From positions 1-64,000 of the forward strand of contig CAZSXT010000005.1 of assembly GCA_964611435.1 (NCBI GenBank): 64,000 nt of DNA, in the 5' to 3' direction. Positions 1 to 8,755 of the stretch are shown piece by piece; the first letter of the stretch is position 1; each line of letters opens with the position of its first letter. The notes below the pieces were generated by a model, which did no database searches, was not told the origin of the DNA, and saw nothing but the letters and a program-made list of their open reading frames with translations. A program made the position numbers and the translations under genes. This DNA comes from JAYPHU01 sp964611435. GTDB taxonomy: Bacteria; Pseudomonadota; Alphaproteobacteria; Rhodospirillales; UBA2165.

Positions 1-24
1 TGGATCTGTTTAGCGGAGGGACAT

Positions 25-1068
25 ATGGATCAGAAAATTGCCGTACTGGGAGCGGGCTCCATCGGCAGCTCGTTTGGAGCCGACCTGACAAATGCCGGGC
101 TTGACGTTACCATCATCGACCAATGGCCGGCCCATGTGGAAGCCATGAAAGAGAACGGGCTTGATGTCACTATGCCGGACCTTCACCTTCAAGTCCCTGT
201 AACCGCTTGGCACTTGTGTGAACTCGCTGAACACGTACCCCAGTTCGATGTCGTCTTTCTCGCCGTCAAATCCTACGATACCAGGTGGCTGGCACAGTTG
301 ATCGAACCGTACCTGAAAGAAGACGGCGTATTCATCGGCCTGCAAAACGGTATGAACAATGAGACCATCTCTAACGTAGTTGGGAAAGAACGGACCATCG
401 GCTGCGCCGTGGAACTTTCTGCGGATATATTCACACCCGGGATCGTGAAACGGGATACCCCGCGCACCGGCACCTGGTTCGGGATCGGAGAGCTGGATGG
501 ATCTATTACGCCCCGTCTCGAAATGGTGAAAGAGATTATGGAGAACGTTGCCAAAATCTCACTCACGGAAAACATCGAAGGCGCCAAATGGACCAAGCTC
601 ATAACCAATACCATGACCATGGGTCCGATCGGGCTCACCGGTCTCAAGAACTGGGATGCAAGAGACCTCCCCGGCATGCGAGAGATGGCCGTGCGCTTAG
701 GGAGAGAGTCCTTAAAGGTGGGCGCGGCGCTCGGCTACAAACTTGAGCCGGTGTTTGGCCTTAGCGCGGAAGAGTTCGCAGAAGCGAATGACGCCACACT
801 CATTAAGGCTATGGAAACTCTCCAGGCCCACACGGGCAAAGAAAGCGTGACGGCGCCCATTCACGATCATATCAAAGGCCGCAAAAGCGAAATGGATATG
901 ATCAACGGCCTGGTCGCCAGAAAGGGTGCCGAGTTAGGCATTGATGTCACCTGCAATACCGCAGTCACCGAAATTGACAGGCAGATCAACGAACGCGAAA
1001 TCGAGATGGATCCATCCAACTTCGGGTTATTGAAGTCCATGGTGGATTCGGTGCCTAATCGGATTTGA
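25..1068 (+). CDS. Ketopantoate reductase family (PanE/ApbA-like) oxidoreductase
   Basis: A 347-residue protein that opens with an N-terminal Rossmann dinucleotide-binding motif (VLGAGSIGSSFGADL, residues about 7-21), followed by a segment typical of the family (VVFLAVKSYDT, about residues 76-86) and NGMNNE. The C-terminal half is the helical 6-phosphogluconate-dehydrogenase-like domain of ketopantoate reductases. The family reduces 2-dehydropantoate to pantoate with NADPH in coenzyme A synthesis, but many paralogs act on other 2-oxo acids. There are no other pantothenate genes nearby, so the substrate is open. The start is supported by a GGAGGG ribosome binding site just upstream (about positions 16-21). 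The protein is somewhat longer than classic PanE (about 300 residues). Family assignment is firm, exact reaction is not. Confidence 0.85.
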   Translation: MDQKIAVLGAGSIGSSFGADLTNAGLDVTIIDQWPAHVEAMKENGLDVTMPDLHLQVPVTAWHLCELAEHVPQFDVVFLAVKSYDTRWLAQLIEPYLKEDGVFIGLQNGMNNETISNVVGKERTIGCAVELSADIFTPGIVKRDTPRTGTWFGIGELDGSITPRLEMVKEIMENVAKISLTENIEGAKWTKLITNTMTMGPIGLTGLKNWDARDLPGMREMAVRLGRESLKVGAALGYKLEPVFGLSAEEFAEANDATLIKAMETLQAHTGKESVTAPIHDHIKGRKSEMDMINGLVARKGAELGIDVTCNTAVTEIDRQINEREIEMDPSNFGLLKSMVDSVPNRI

Positions 1069-1304
1069 TATCTGCTGGGAAATCCAATCTTCAGGCCGAT
1101 GAAGACCGAATTTAAGATAAATGACTGAATGGCAGCTCAGGGTCATCCACTGCCGGACGCTTGGCGAGAAAAATTAGTCAGATAAATGGGGCTTAGCAGC
1201 CATGAGTTTTGGCCTTTTATTCATTCGCCGATATCGCTCTAACCCTCATCATCCATTTTTATCAGATCGCTTTTAAAGGCGGCCGCCGGGGCTATATTGT
1301 CAGC

Positions 1305-2285
1305 ATGGTAAAACTTTCCATTCTAGACCTTGCTTATATCGGTGAGGGATTTGCGCCGGCAAATGCCCTCGCCAACGCCCTTGATTTGGCGCAAAACGCG
1401 GAACATGCCGGCTACAACCGATTTTGGCTGGCGGAACATCACAATCTTGCCGGAATCGCCAGTGCGGCTACGTCTGTTTGTATTTGTCACGTGGCGGGTG
1501 GGACCAGGTCGATTCGTGTCGGCGCCGGCGGCATTATGTTGCCCAACCATTCTCCGATGGTCATTGCCGAGCAGTTTGGAACCTTGGCGACACTATTTCC
1601 GGATCGGATTGATTTGGGTCTTGGCAGGGCCCCTGGGACAGATCAACGGACAATGTACGCTCTTAGGCGTAGTCCGGAAACAGCGGAGAACTTTCCGCAA
1701 GACGTTGTCGAGCTTCAAGCCTTACTGGGCCCACCGCAAGAAAACCAAGTGATCCATGCGATCCCCGGTGAAAATACGAACGTGCCATTGTGGATTCTTG
1801 GTTCAAGCCTTTTCGGCGCGCAGCTTGCCGCCGTCCTGGGTCTGCCCTATGCCTTTGCGTCCCATTTTGCCCCTCAAGCCTTGGAGCAAGCGATATCTAT
1901 TTATCGTGATCGTTTTCAGCCGTCAGATCAGCTGGCAGAACCCTATGTGATGGTGGGGTGTAACGTCATCGTTGCGGATACCGAGGAAGAGGCGAAACAT
2001 CTGTTCACGACGCCTCAACAAAACGCCACCCGTATGGTGCGCGGCACCCGCGGCCAATTGCCTCCACCGGTCGATGATATTGAGAGCTTTTGGTCGCCGA
2101 TGGAGAAAGCCCAGGTGTCCTCAATACTGGCGTGCTCGTTTTACGGCGCCAAAGAGACGATCAAGGATAAACTTGAACCCTTAATCGAAAGCACAGGCGC
2201 AGATGAGCTTATGGTCGCTGCGGCTATCTGGGATCACCGGGCTCGGGTGCGCTCGTTTCAATTGCTCGCAGAGGCAATGGATTAA
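1305..2285 (+). CDS. LLM-class flavin-dependent oxidoreductase (bacterial luciferase-like)
   Basis: A 326-residue member of the luciferase-like monooxygenase superfamily, which uses reduced FMN (or F420) as cosubstrate. Visible family features are the N-terminal LDLAYIGEG segment, the FWLAEHHN motif (about residues 43-50), a glycine-rich stretch with IMLPNHSPMVIAEQFGTL, and DLGLGRAPGTD. This arrangement matches the YhbW/MsnO8-type single-chain group. The open frame extends upstream to a TTG at 1209, but the ATG at 1305 is preferred because family similarity starts right after it and the upstream residues look non-conserved. It follows the reductase-like gene after about 240 bases without a visible gene; no function specific to this locus can be read. 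Confidence 0.85.
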   Translation: MVKLSILDLAYIGEGFAPANALANALDLAQNAEHAGYNRFWLAEHHNLAGIASAATSVCICHVAGGTRSIRVGAGGIMLPNHSPMVIAEQFGTLATLFPDRIDLGLGRAPGTDQRTMYALRRSPETAENFPQDVVELQALLGPPQENQVIHAIPGENTNVPLWILGSSLFGAQLAAVLGLPYAFASHFAPQALEQAISIYRDRFQPSDQLAEPYVMVGCNVIVADTEEEAKHLFTTPQQNATRMVRGTRGQLPPPVDDIESFWSPMEKAQVSSILACSFYGAKETIKDKLEPLIESTGADELMVAAAIWDHRARVRSFQLLAEAMD

Positions 2286-2410
2286 TTTACGGTTCTCGGA
2301 GTATTAAGGCCCCGGTTTGAATCCGCAAAAGATCTAGACGGTCCCAAAAGGGCAGGCGGCGGTCTCCGCCCGCGATTAACGTTCCCATCCAGTTGTGCGA
2401 GTATCAGGCG

Positions 2411-2890
2411 TTACTTTTTCTTGCCCTTCTTGCCTGACTTTTTGTTCTTCTTCTTATCTTTCTTTTTCTTATCCTTCTTTTTCTTTTTGGCCTTGTCGGC
2501 CTTCTTTTTGTTCTTTTTCTCGGGTTTGGGTTTAGGCTTGGACTTGGATTTGGGCTTGGACTTGGACTTAGCCGGCGCAGACGTCTTTGTCGCGGCGCGC
2601 TTTGCAGTGGCTTTCTTGGCGGCAGTCTTCTTCTTGGCCGTAGCCTTGCGCTTCGCCGTGGTTTTCCTGGCTGTCGCCTTCTTCTTTGCCGCGGTTTTTT
2701 TCGCCGGTCCGCGACGCACGGCGGCCTTGGCGGCGGTGATCACCCGCCGCGCGCTCACCGGTCCCAGGCCTGGTACGGTTGCAACCGTGGCGGCCGTAGA
2801 GGAGGCCAGTTGTTCGGCCGTTTTAATGCCTTTCTTGGCAAGTTCCCGGGCCATCGCCGGGCCGATACCCGTCACGTCAGTAACATTCAT
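2411..2890 (-). CDS. Helix-hairpin-helix protein with a long lysine/alanine-rich (histone H1-like) tail
   Basis: A 159-residue protein of two unlike halves. Residues 1-55 hold two helix-hairpin-helix type motifs (VTGIGPAMARELAKKGI and VPGLGPVSARRVI), as in small DNA-binding domains. From about residue 58 to the end it is almost only Lys, Ala, Thr, Ser and Pro: first AKKTAAKKK-like repeats resembling histone H1 and PhaF-type tails, then KSKSKPKPKP repeats, finally nearly pure lysine with Asp/Asn. The gene lies 47 bases downstream of a polyphosphate kinase on the same strand, probably in one transcript. Inference: a nucleoid protein whose tail could bind DNA or polyphosphate. The opposite strand carries a long phenylalanine/leucine-rich open frame that is only a shadow of the lysine codons. 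Confidence 0.75.
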   Translation of the reverse strand: MNVTDVTGIGPAMARELAKKGIKTAEQLASSTAATVATVPGLGPVSARRVITAAKAAVRRGPAKKTAAKKKATARKTTAKRKATAKKKTAAKKATAKRAATKTSAPAKSKSKPKSKSKPKPKPEKKNKKKADKAKKKKKDKKKKDKKKNKKSGKKGKKK

Positions 2891-2937
2891 GTCTCATCCC
2901 CTAATTGGAAAGGTTGGGCTCTCCCATTCGCACGCGC

Positions 2938-3858
2938 TCAGTATTTTTGTTCCACGTAGAGATTCGCCGGCAGGACAGAGCGTTCATAGTCGGAATTAAA
3001 CACCCGCTCCGGCAGGGTCACCTCCTCATGGGGCGCGTCCTCATAGGGCACCTGCTGAATGAGGTGATTGATGCAATTCAGCCGGGCCCGTTTTTTATCG
3101 TTGCCTTCAACAATATACCACGGCGCTTCCGGAATGTTGGTGCGTAACAGCATCTCTTCCTTGACCTTGGTATAGTCTTCCCACTTCACCCGGGACATCA
3201 GATCCATCGGGCTCAGCTTCCATTGTTTCATCGGATCGTGAATCCGCATCAGGAAGCGGAATTGCTGCTCTTCATCGGTGATGGAGAACCAGTATTTGAT
3301 AAGCTTGATACCGGATCGGGCCAGCATCCGCTCGAACTCCGGCACGTCGTTGAAAAACTGATCCACCTGTTCGTCGGTCGCGAACTCCATCACCCGTTCG
3401 ACCCCGGCCCGGTTGTACCACGAGCGGTCGAACAGCACGATCTCACCACCGGCCGGCAGATGCGGCACATAACGCTGAAAATACCATTGGCTGGTTTCTC
3501 GTTCGGACGGGGCGGGCAGGGCCACCACCCGGCAAACCCGTGGGTTGAGCCGCTGTGTAATCCGCTTGATGACCCCGCCTTTGCCGGCGGCGTCCCGGCC
3601 TTCGAAGATGACCACCAGTTTATAACCGGTATGGATCACCCAATCCTGGAGCTTAATGAGTTCCGTTTGCAGGCGAAGTAGTTCCCGAAGATAGATGCGG
3701 CGGTTAAGGTTGTCCTTGTTGCGCTCGTGAGCGATTTTTCGGAGTTCTTCGACGATCCGAAAATCATCGATTTCCATCTCAATCTCTTCGTTGAGAGTGT
3801 CTTCCAGTTCAGCCTCGATCCAATCGTAGGCTGCTTCGTGTTCCGTATCAGGCGACAT
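2938..3858 (-). CDS. ppk2: Polyphosphate kinase 2 family protein (copy 1)
   Basis: A 306-residue single-domain PPK2, which transfers phosphate between polyphosphate and nucleotides in the cytoplasm. Walker A is GRDAAGKGG (residues 87-95) and the Walker B/lid segment is FDRSWYNRAG (143-152); between them is the conserved QWYFQRYV. The first 50 residues are acidic and variable, as usual. Length fits class I PPK2 (about 300 residues), which prefers GDP or ADP. It is transcribed away from a second PPK2 gene at 4087, with a 228-base spacer that must hold both promoters, and it precedes the lysine-rich HhH gene. Direction of reaction (polyP synthesis or polyP-driven NTP formation) cannot be told from sequence. 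Confidence 0.93.
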   Translation of the reverse strand: MSPDTEHEAAYDWIEAELEDTLNEEIEMEIDDFRIVEELRKIAHERNKDNLNRRIYLRELLRLQTELIKLQDWVIHTGYKLVVIFEGRDAAGKGGVIKRITQRLNPRVCRVVALPAPSERETSQWYFQRYVPHLPAGGEIVLFDRSWYNRAGVERVMEFATDEQVDQFFNDVPEFERMLARSGIKLIKYWFSITDEEQQFRFLMRIHDPMKQWKLSPMDLMSRVKWEDYTKVKEEMLLRTNIPEAPWYIVEGNDKKRARLNCINHLIQQVPYEDAPHEEVTLPERVFNSDYERSVLPANLYVEQKY

Positions 3859-4086
3859 TAACTATCTCCGGCACAAGGTTTCGGATTTGGTAGATCGGTC
3901 ATTTCATCAGACATACATTAAATACCTATACTAGCTTGCCGTATACCCTGGTGGAAATGACGGTGGTCAAGGTCATCGGTATCAACGCTATGCCGCACCC
4001 CGAAGCATGGATTCCTTCAACGGGTTGTCCCACCCACATGCGACCATGTTAAACTGCCTCTGCCGAATAGGCGGGAGACAAATTAT

Positions 4087-4986
4087 ATGGTTAAAGCAAA
4101 TAAGAAGAACCGCGAAGCCGATACAAATAGGCCCAGGCATCTCACCCGGACAACCCTCGGCGCCGATTACGAATTGCATTCTTCGAGCGACGCGCCCAAA
4201 GATAAGCGCAAAATCAGCAACAAGGTCTACAACAAGGAATTGGCGCGTCTCCAGGTAGAACTGGTTAAACTGCAGGAATGGATCAGAACCGAAGGTCTCC
4301 GGGTTGTGGTGGTCTTTGAAGGCCGGGACGCAGCCGGCAAAGGCGGCGTCATCAAGCGAATTACCGCAGCCCTTAACCCACGGGTTGTGCGGGTGGCGGC
4401 GCTGGCCAAACCGACCGAGAAAGAACGCACCCAATGGTATTTCCAGCGTTATGTGGCGCAACTGCCGTCGGCGGGTGAAATGGTTCTGTTTGACCGGTCC
4501 TGGTATAACCGGGCCGGTGTGGAACGGGTCATGGGTTTCTGTACGGAAGATGAATACCGGGAGTTTCTGAGATCGTGTCCCGAGTTCGAGCGCATGCTGG
4601 TCCGCTCCGGGATCATTTTGATCAAATACTGGTTTTCCGTTTCTGATGAAGAGCAAGAGCGGCGATTTCAAGCCCGGACAGATGACATCACCAAGCACTG
4701 GAAACTCAGTCCCATGGATTTAGAATCCCGGGACCTATGGCAGGACTATTCCCGCGCCAAGGACGAGATGTTCGCGCACACGGATATTAAGCAATCCCCT
4801 TGGTTTGTGGTCGATGCGGAAGTCAAAAAGCGCGCGCGGCTCAATTGTATAACGCACCTTCTTTCCATGATCCCCTACAAGGACGTCATTCCAAAGAAGG
4901 TCAAGCTATCGAAACGCAAGGCGCCGAAGAAGTCCTATGTCCGGCCGCCATTGTCAGAACAGAACTTTGTGCCCGAGGTGTTTTGA
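4087..4986 (+). CDS. ppk2: Polyphosphate kinase 2 family protein (copy 2)
   Basis: A 299-residue PPK2 paralog of the divergent gene at 2938-3858. Walker A GRDAAGKGG is at residues 79-87 and FDRSWYNRAG at 135-144, with QWYFQRYVAQLP between. The two copies share the catalytic core but differ in the N-terminal 50 residues (basic here, acidic in copy 1) and in the C-terminal tail, which here ends in a basic stretch (KKVKLSKRKAPKKSY) before PEVF. The basic ends may favour polyanion binding, an inference. Ribosome binding site GGGAGA about 11 bases upstream of the ATG. Two neighbouring single-domain PPK2 genes may have different nucleotide or directional preferences. Confidence 0.93.
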   Translation: MVKANKKNREADTNRPRHLTRTTLGADYELHSSSDAPKDKRKISNKVYNKELARLQVELVKLQEWIRTEGLRVVVVFEGRDAAGKGGVIKRITAALNPRVVRVAALAKPTEKERTQWYFQRYVAQLPSAGEMVLFDRSWYNRAGVERVMGFCTEDEYREFLRSCPEFERMLVRSGIILIKYWFSVSDEEQERRFQARTDDITKHWKLSPMDLESRDLWQDYSRAKDEMFAHTDIKQSPWFVVDAEVKKRARLNCITHLLSMIPYKDVIPKKVKLSKRKAPKKSYVRPPLSEQNFVPEVF

Positions 4987-5120
4987 TCATCCCGTCGTAA
5001 AACCTTCGGCGCGCCGGCCAAGTCTAAGGATATTTTCCCGCGCAAAGGCGGGCTGGAGATCAGGGACAATCATTCCCGGAGGACGCTTGTCTAGGGAGAC
5101 TCCGCTCTGTCCGGAGTCCT

Positions 5121-5561
5121 TTAGGCCGTTGCCTCTCCCGTCATATTGCCGACCGCTTTTTTTGCCAGCGCCAGAAACTGATCTCGCTCGGAAGGCTCAA
5201 GACCAGGCAAAATTTCGCTTTGCAGCTTGATGACTAGGGGCAGGATGTCTTTGAGTAAACGCGCGCCCTTTTTGGTAAGGCGCACTTCGCGGGCGCGGCG
5301 ATCCTGCCTACTGACCTGACGGCTGACATAGCCTTTCTGTTCCAGCCGGTCGATGACCCCGCCGATGGTTGCCCGGTCGTAGGCGATCCTGGTGGCCACA
5401 CCGGCCTGATCGATTCCTGGAAAAGACGAGATGGCATCCATGGCCGCAAACTGTACAGGGGTCAAATCGATTCCGGCGGTTTGCATATGCTGGGCAAATA
5501 CGTGCGTGGAGATTTGGTTGAGCCGGCGGATCAAGTGTCCGGCCATTTGTTGCGATTCCAT
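5121..5561 (-). CDS. MarR-family transcriptional regulator
   Basis: A 146-residue winged-helix regulator. The recognition region is IDQAGVATRIAYDRATIGGVIDRLEQKGYVSR (in part; about residues 52-83) followed by the wing with DRRAREVRLTKKG, a strong MarR signature. N- and C-terminal helices form the dimer domain. It is divergent from the FAD-dependent hydroxylase at 5719, and the 157-base spacer contains a perfect inverted repeat (5610-5638). By analogy with MarR/HpaR/BadR-type regulators it probably represses the hydroxylase/GST operon and itself, and is relieved by an aromatic ligand. This regulatory role is inferred from position only. Confidence 0.88.
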   Translation of the reverse strand: MESQQMAGHLIRRLNQISTHVFAQHMQTAGIDLTPVQFAAMDAISSFPGIDQAGVATRIAYDRATIGGVIDRLEQKGYVSRQVSRQDRRAREVRLTKKGARLLKDILPLVIKLQSEILPGLEPSERDQFLALAKKAVGNMTGEATA

Positions 5562-5609
5562 TCGGCGCCCCTAAAATCAGTCGGGTATTACGGGGTCACA
5601 CATACCGTA

Positions 5610-5638
5610 CAAAAAATAATATGTATACTTATTTTTTG
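5610..5638. promoter_or_regulatory. Perfect 10-bp inverted repeat, candidate MarR operator
   Basis: CAAAAAATAA (5610-5619) and TTATTTTTTG (5629-5638) are exact reverse complements around a 9-base centre that itself contains the palindrome GTATAC. The site lies between the divergent MarR gene and the hydroxylase gene, about 50 bases from the MarR start and 80 from the hydroxylase start. A second AT-rich half-site-like sequence (GTAAGTATAG) follows at about 5651-5660. Dyad size and place fit a MarR-type operator overlapping divergent promoters. The function is inferred. Confidence 0.6.
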
Positions 5639-5718
5639 GTTGCCAAGAATAGTAAGTATAGTTATTAATTGTCGCACCGAAACGATGACCCGTTTCCAAA
5701 GCGCAGGGAGGATCAACA

Positions 5719-7641
5719 ATGCAGTACTATACAGACGGATTTCGGCCGGGTAGCCCGGATGTAAAAGACGCCGCAGCCCACCGGCGGCCCACGGTTGGCG
5801 CGTACCGGCCTCTGCCGGAAAAGGTCGATGTGCTGATCGCCGGGTGCGGCCCCGCGGGCCTTTGCCTGGCGGCGCAGTTGGCGCAGTTCCCCGAAATCAC
5901 GACGATGATTGTCGAACCCAAGCCGGGCCCGATCCAAAAAGGCCAGGCAGACGGAATTAATACCCGCTCCATGGAAATGTTCCAGGCCTTTGGTTTTGGC
6001 GAACGGGTCAAAAGGGAAGCCTATTGGGTGAACCAGACAGCTTTTTGGATGCCTGACCTCGATAAACCCGGTCACATCAAGCGGGTTGGGCGGGTTCAGG
6101 ACGTGGCGGATGACTCTTCCGAAATGCCCCACACGCTGATGAACCAGGCGCGAATCCACGAATTATTTCTCACCGTGATGTCCAATTCGCCGACCCGGCT
6201 GGAGCCCGATTACAATTGGGCGGTCAAAGACCTGGAGATTGATAATTCGAAGAACGACTATCCGGTTTCCGTGACCCTGGAAAACACCGGCGTGACCCCC
6301 GGCGATACCAAAACCGTGCAGGCCAACTACGTCGTCGGTTGCGACGGCGCGCGGTCTACGGTGCGCCAAGCTATTGGCCGGGAACTGCACGGCGATGCGG
6401 CCCACCAAGCTTGGGGCGTGATGGATATCCTTTGCAACACGGACTTTCCCGATATCCGACAAAAATGCCTGGTGGCGTCGGCGGAAGAGGGCAATGTGCT
6501 GATATTGCCGCGAGAAGGTGGGTATTTGGTCCGCATGTATGCGGAACTGGACAAGCTCAACGAGGACGAACGGGTCGCCAACCGCAACTTGACCATCGAC
6601 CATTTGCTTGATGCGACCAATCGGATCATGCGCCCTTATACGATCGACGTGAAGCAGGTGGTCTGGTGGTCCATCTATGAAATCGGGCACCGGTTGACGG
6701 AGAAGTTCGACGATGTGCCTGAGGACGAGGCCGACACCCGTAATCCCCGGGTCTTTATTGCCGGGGATGCCTGTCACACCCATAGTCCAAAGGCGGGACA
6801 GGGGATGAACGTCTCCATGGGTGACACGTTTAATCTCGGCTGGAAGCTGGTGCATGTGTTGACCGGCCGGTCGGATGAAAGTCTGCTCCGCAGCTATCAC
6901 ACCGAACGTTGGGTCGAGGCCAAGCGCCTGATCGACACCGATCATCAATGGTCCCGGATCATGTCGGCCCCGCCGGGTGAATCGGAGTTGGACGGCAAGG
7001 ATATGCCGCGCATCCAGAGCCATTTCATCGCCAATTTGGAATTTACCGGCGGCCTCTCGGTGAAATACGATCCTTCGGCCCTGACCGGTGAAGATACCCA
7101 TCACAAACTGGCCACGGGACAAATCATCGGCAAGCGGTTTCATTCGGCGCCGGTGGTGCGCCTGGCGGACGCCAAGCAGATGCAGCTCGGCCACGTGGCG
7201 GACGCGGACGCCCGCTGGCGGATCTATGCTTTCGCCGGCAAGTCGGACAGTACAGCCGCCGGCTCGGCCATTCACAAACTTGGTGACTGGCTGCAGAATG
7301 ACCCTGCGTCGCCGGTGGTGAAATACACCAGAAAGGGCGAAGACATCGACGCGCTGATCGATGTGCGCGCCGTCTATCAACAAACGTTCGAGGAGCTAGC
7401 CTTCGAAGACGCGCATGACTTCTTTAAGCCGCAAAAGGGCAAGTTGGGCTTGATGGACTTTGAGAAAATCTTTTGCGTCGATCACAAGGGCCTGGGCGAT
7501 ATCTTCGATATGCGGGGTATTGACCGGGAAAAGGGCTGCATGGTGGTGGTCCGCCCGGATCAATACGTTGCGCACGTTCTGCCTTTGGATGGCTACAAAG
7601 AACTCGCGGCCTTGTTCGACGGGATCTATCTGCCGGCCTGA
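5719..7641 (+). CDS. FAD-dependent aromatic hydroxylase (phenol 2-monooxygenase/3-hydroxybenzoate hydroxylase-like)
   Basis: A 640-residue group A flavoprotein monooxygenase, which uses NAD(P)H and O2 to hydroxylate an aromatic ring. The FAD-binding GxGxxG motif is GCGPAG (residues 42-47); the DG motif appears as CDGARSTVR (about 206-214); the GD motif is GDACHTHSPKAGQGMN (about 350-365). The C-terminal 200 residues form the thioredoxin-like domain of phenol hydroxylases (ends around residue 638 with the HVLPLDGYKELAALF segment). Length and architecture match phenol 2-monooxygenase and 3-hydroxybenzoate 4-monooxygenase (MobA), and distinguish it from shorter MhpA-type enzymes. It has an AGGGAGG ribosome binding site upstream. 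It is divergent from MarR and followed by a GST gene. Confidence 0.87.
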   Translation: MQYYTDGFRPGSPDVKDAAAHRRPTVGAYRPLPEKVDVLIAGCGPAGLCLAAQLAQFPEITTMIVEPKPGPIQKGQADGINTRSMEMFQAFGFGERVKREAYWVNQTAFWMPDLDKPGHIKRVGRVQDVADDSSEMPHTLMNQARIHELFLTVMSNSPTRLEPDYNWAVKDLEIDNSKNDYPVSVTLENTGVTPGDTKTVQANYVVGCDGARSTVRQAIGRELHGDAAHQAWGVMDILCNTDFPDIRQKCLVASAEEGNVLILPREGGYLVRMYAELDKLNEDERVANRNLTIDHLLDATNRIMRPYTIDVKQVVWWSIYEIGHRLTEKFDDVPEDEADTRNPRVFIAGDACHTHSPKAGQGMNVSMGDTFNLGWKLVHVLTGRSDESLLRSYHTERWVEAKRLIDTDHQWSRIMSAPPGESELDGKDMPRIQSHFIANLEFTGGLSVKYDPSALTGEDTHHKLATGQIIGKRFHSAPVVRLADAKQMQLGHVADADARWRIYAFAGKSDSTAAGSAIHKLGDWLQNDPASPVVKYTRKGEDIDALIDVRAVYQQTFEELAFEDAHDFFKPQKGKLGLMDFEKIFCVDHKGLGDIFDMRGIDREKGCMVVVRPDQYVAHVLPLDGYKELAALFDGIYLPA

Positions 7642-7743
7642 TTGAAAACAGGTTTCTGGGCTTGTTCAGCCAGAGCCCTGCTTTAGACCCCGGTTAATAT
7701 GGTGTAGAACGTCCTTTAATCACCAACCACAAGGACATCACCC

Positions 7744-8607
7744 GTGATCGATCAATCCGACTATGAGCCCCCCAAAGTCTGGCAATGGGACAAGGATAAC
7801 GGCGGCAAGTTCGCCAGCACCAATCGCCCCACCGCCGGTCCGACCCACGAAAAAGAACTGCCCGTCGGTGAGCATCCATTACAGCTCTATTCCCTAGCGA
7901 CGCCCAACGGCGTCAAGGTGACCATCTTGCTGGAAGAGCTGCTGGCGCTGGGTAAAACCGGCGCGGAGTATGACGCCTACCTGATCCAGATCGGCGACGG
8001 CGATCAATTCGGCAGCGGCTTTGTCGGCGCCAACCCCAATTCCAAGATTCCGGCCCTGGTGGATCACAGCATGGACCCACCGCTCCGCGTGTTCGAGTCT
8101 GGCTCCATCCTTCTGTATCTGGCGGAGAAGTTCGACGCCTTTTTGCCGAAAGACCCGGCGGCGCGAACCGAATGTCTGAACTGGCTGTTCTGGCAGATGG
8201 GCAGCGCGCCTTATCTGGGCGGCGGCTTCGGGCATTTCTATGCCTACGCGCCGGTGAAGATTAAATACGCCATCGACCGTTTCGCCATGGAAACCAAGCG
8301 CCAGTTGGATGTCATGGACCGGCAGTTGGCCGAGAATCAGTATATGGCCGGGGATGAATACACCATCGCCGATATGGCCATCTGGCCCTGGTACGGCCAG
8401 CTTGCCCTGGGCAAAGTCTATGACGCCGGGGAGTTCCTGGATGTGAAGTCGTACAAGAACGTCCAGCGCTGGACCCGGGAGATCGGGACGCGTCCGGCAG
8501 TGGAGCGGGGCCGTATGGTCAACCGCGTCTCGGGCGAGGACAACGAGCAGGTGCGCGAACGCCACAGCGCCGCCGATTTCGACGGCAAGTCCGTGATTAA
8601 AATCTAG
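7744..8607 (+). CDS. Glutathione S-transferase, YghU/disulfide-bond oxidoreductase type
   Basis: A 287-residue protein with the long N-terminal extension of the YghU/Ure2p-like GST class. The thioredoxin-fold N domain shows YSLATPNGVKVTILLEE (about residues 42-58), NSKIPALVDH and the glutathione-binding FESGSILLYLAEKF (about 119-132). The helical C domain includes YTIADMAIWPWYGQL. Members of this class bind two glutathiones and reduce disulfides or peroxides. The gene starts 102 bases after the hydroxylase on the same strand and probably forms one transcription unit with it; a role in handling reactive products of hydroxylation is inference. ATG start chosen by family alignment; the GTG/ATG region has a moderate AAGGA site. 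Confidence 0.88.
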   Translation: MIDQSDYEPPKVWQWDKDNGGKFASTNRPTAGPTHEKELPVGEHPLQLYSLATPNGVKVTILLEELLALGKTGAEYDAYLIQIGDGDQFGSGFVGANPNSKIPALVDHSMDPPLRVFESGSILLYLAEKFDAFLPKDPAARTECLNWLFWQMGSAPYLGGGFGHFYAYAPVKIKYAIDRFAMETKRQLDVMDRQLAENQYMAGDEYTIADMAIWPWYGQLALGKVYDAGEFLDVKSYKNVQRWTREIGTRPAVERGRMVNRVSGEDNEQVRERHSAADFDGKSVIKI

Positions 8608-8616
8608 AGGGAAAAA

Positions 8617-8700
8617 ATGAGTCTCGACGGTCAGAAAGTTTTGGTGATTGGCGGCAGTTCGGGCATCGGCCTGGAAACCGCTCGCTGCGCATCGCGCTAA
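8617..8700 (+). pseudogene. N-terminal remnant of a short-chain dehydrogenase/reductase
   Basis: An ATG preceded by AGAGGGAAAAA starts a 27-codon frame that begins like an SDR: VLVIGGSSGIGLETARCAS. The Gly-rich cofactor motif GGSSGIG is present (residues 12-18). The frame stops with TAA at 8698-8700, just where the rest of the Rossmann fold should follow, and no further SDR similarity is seen before the convergent hydrolase gene. It sits 9 bases after the GST stop, so an intact SDR was probably once part of this operon. I read it as a deletion remnant. Confidence 0.6.
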
Positions 8701-8755
8701 ACTCGACGCGCAGGTTCCAGTACGGCAGGGTCCGCGCTCTACGAGATAGTTTGCC

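Noticed and set aside
2361..2385. Terminator hairpin after the LLM gene (GGCGG-TCT-CCGCC)
   Set aside because: Only five base pairs, no T-run follows in either direction.
2421..2999. Phe/Leu-rich plus-strand frame resembling a membrane protein
   Set aside because: It is the complement of the lysine-rich tail codons (AAG/AAA read as CTT/TTT) of the HhH gene.
6163..7383. Minus-strand open frame of 406 codons in the hydroxylase gene
   Set aside because: Antisense shadow of a gene with all FAD motifs.
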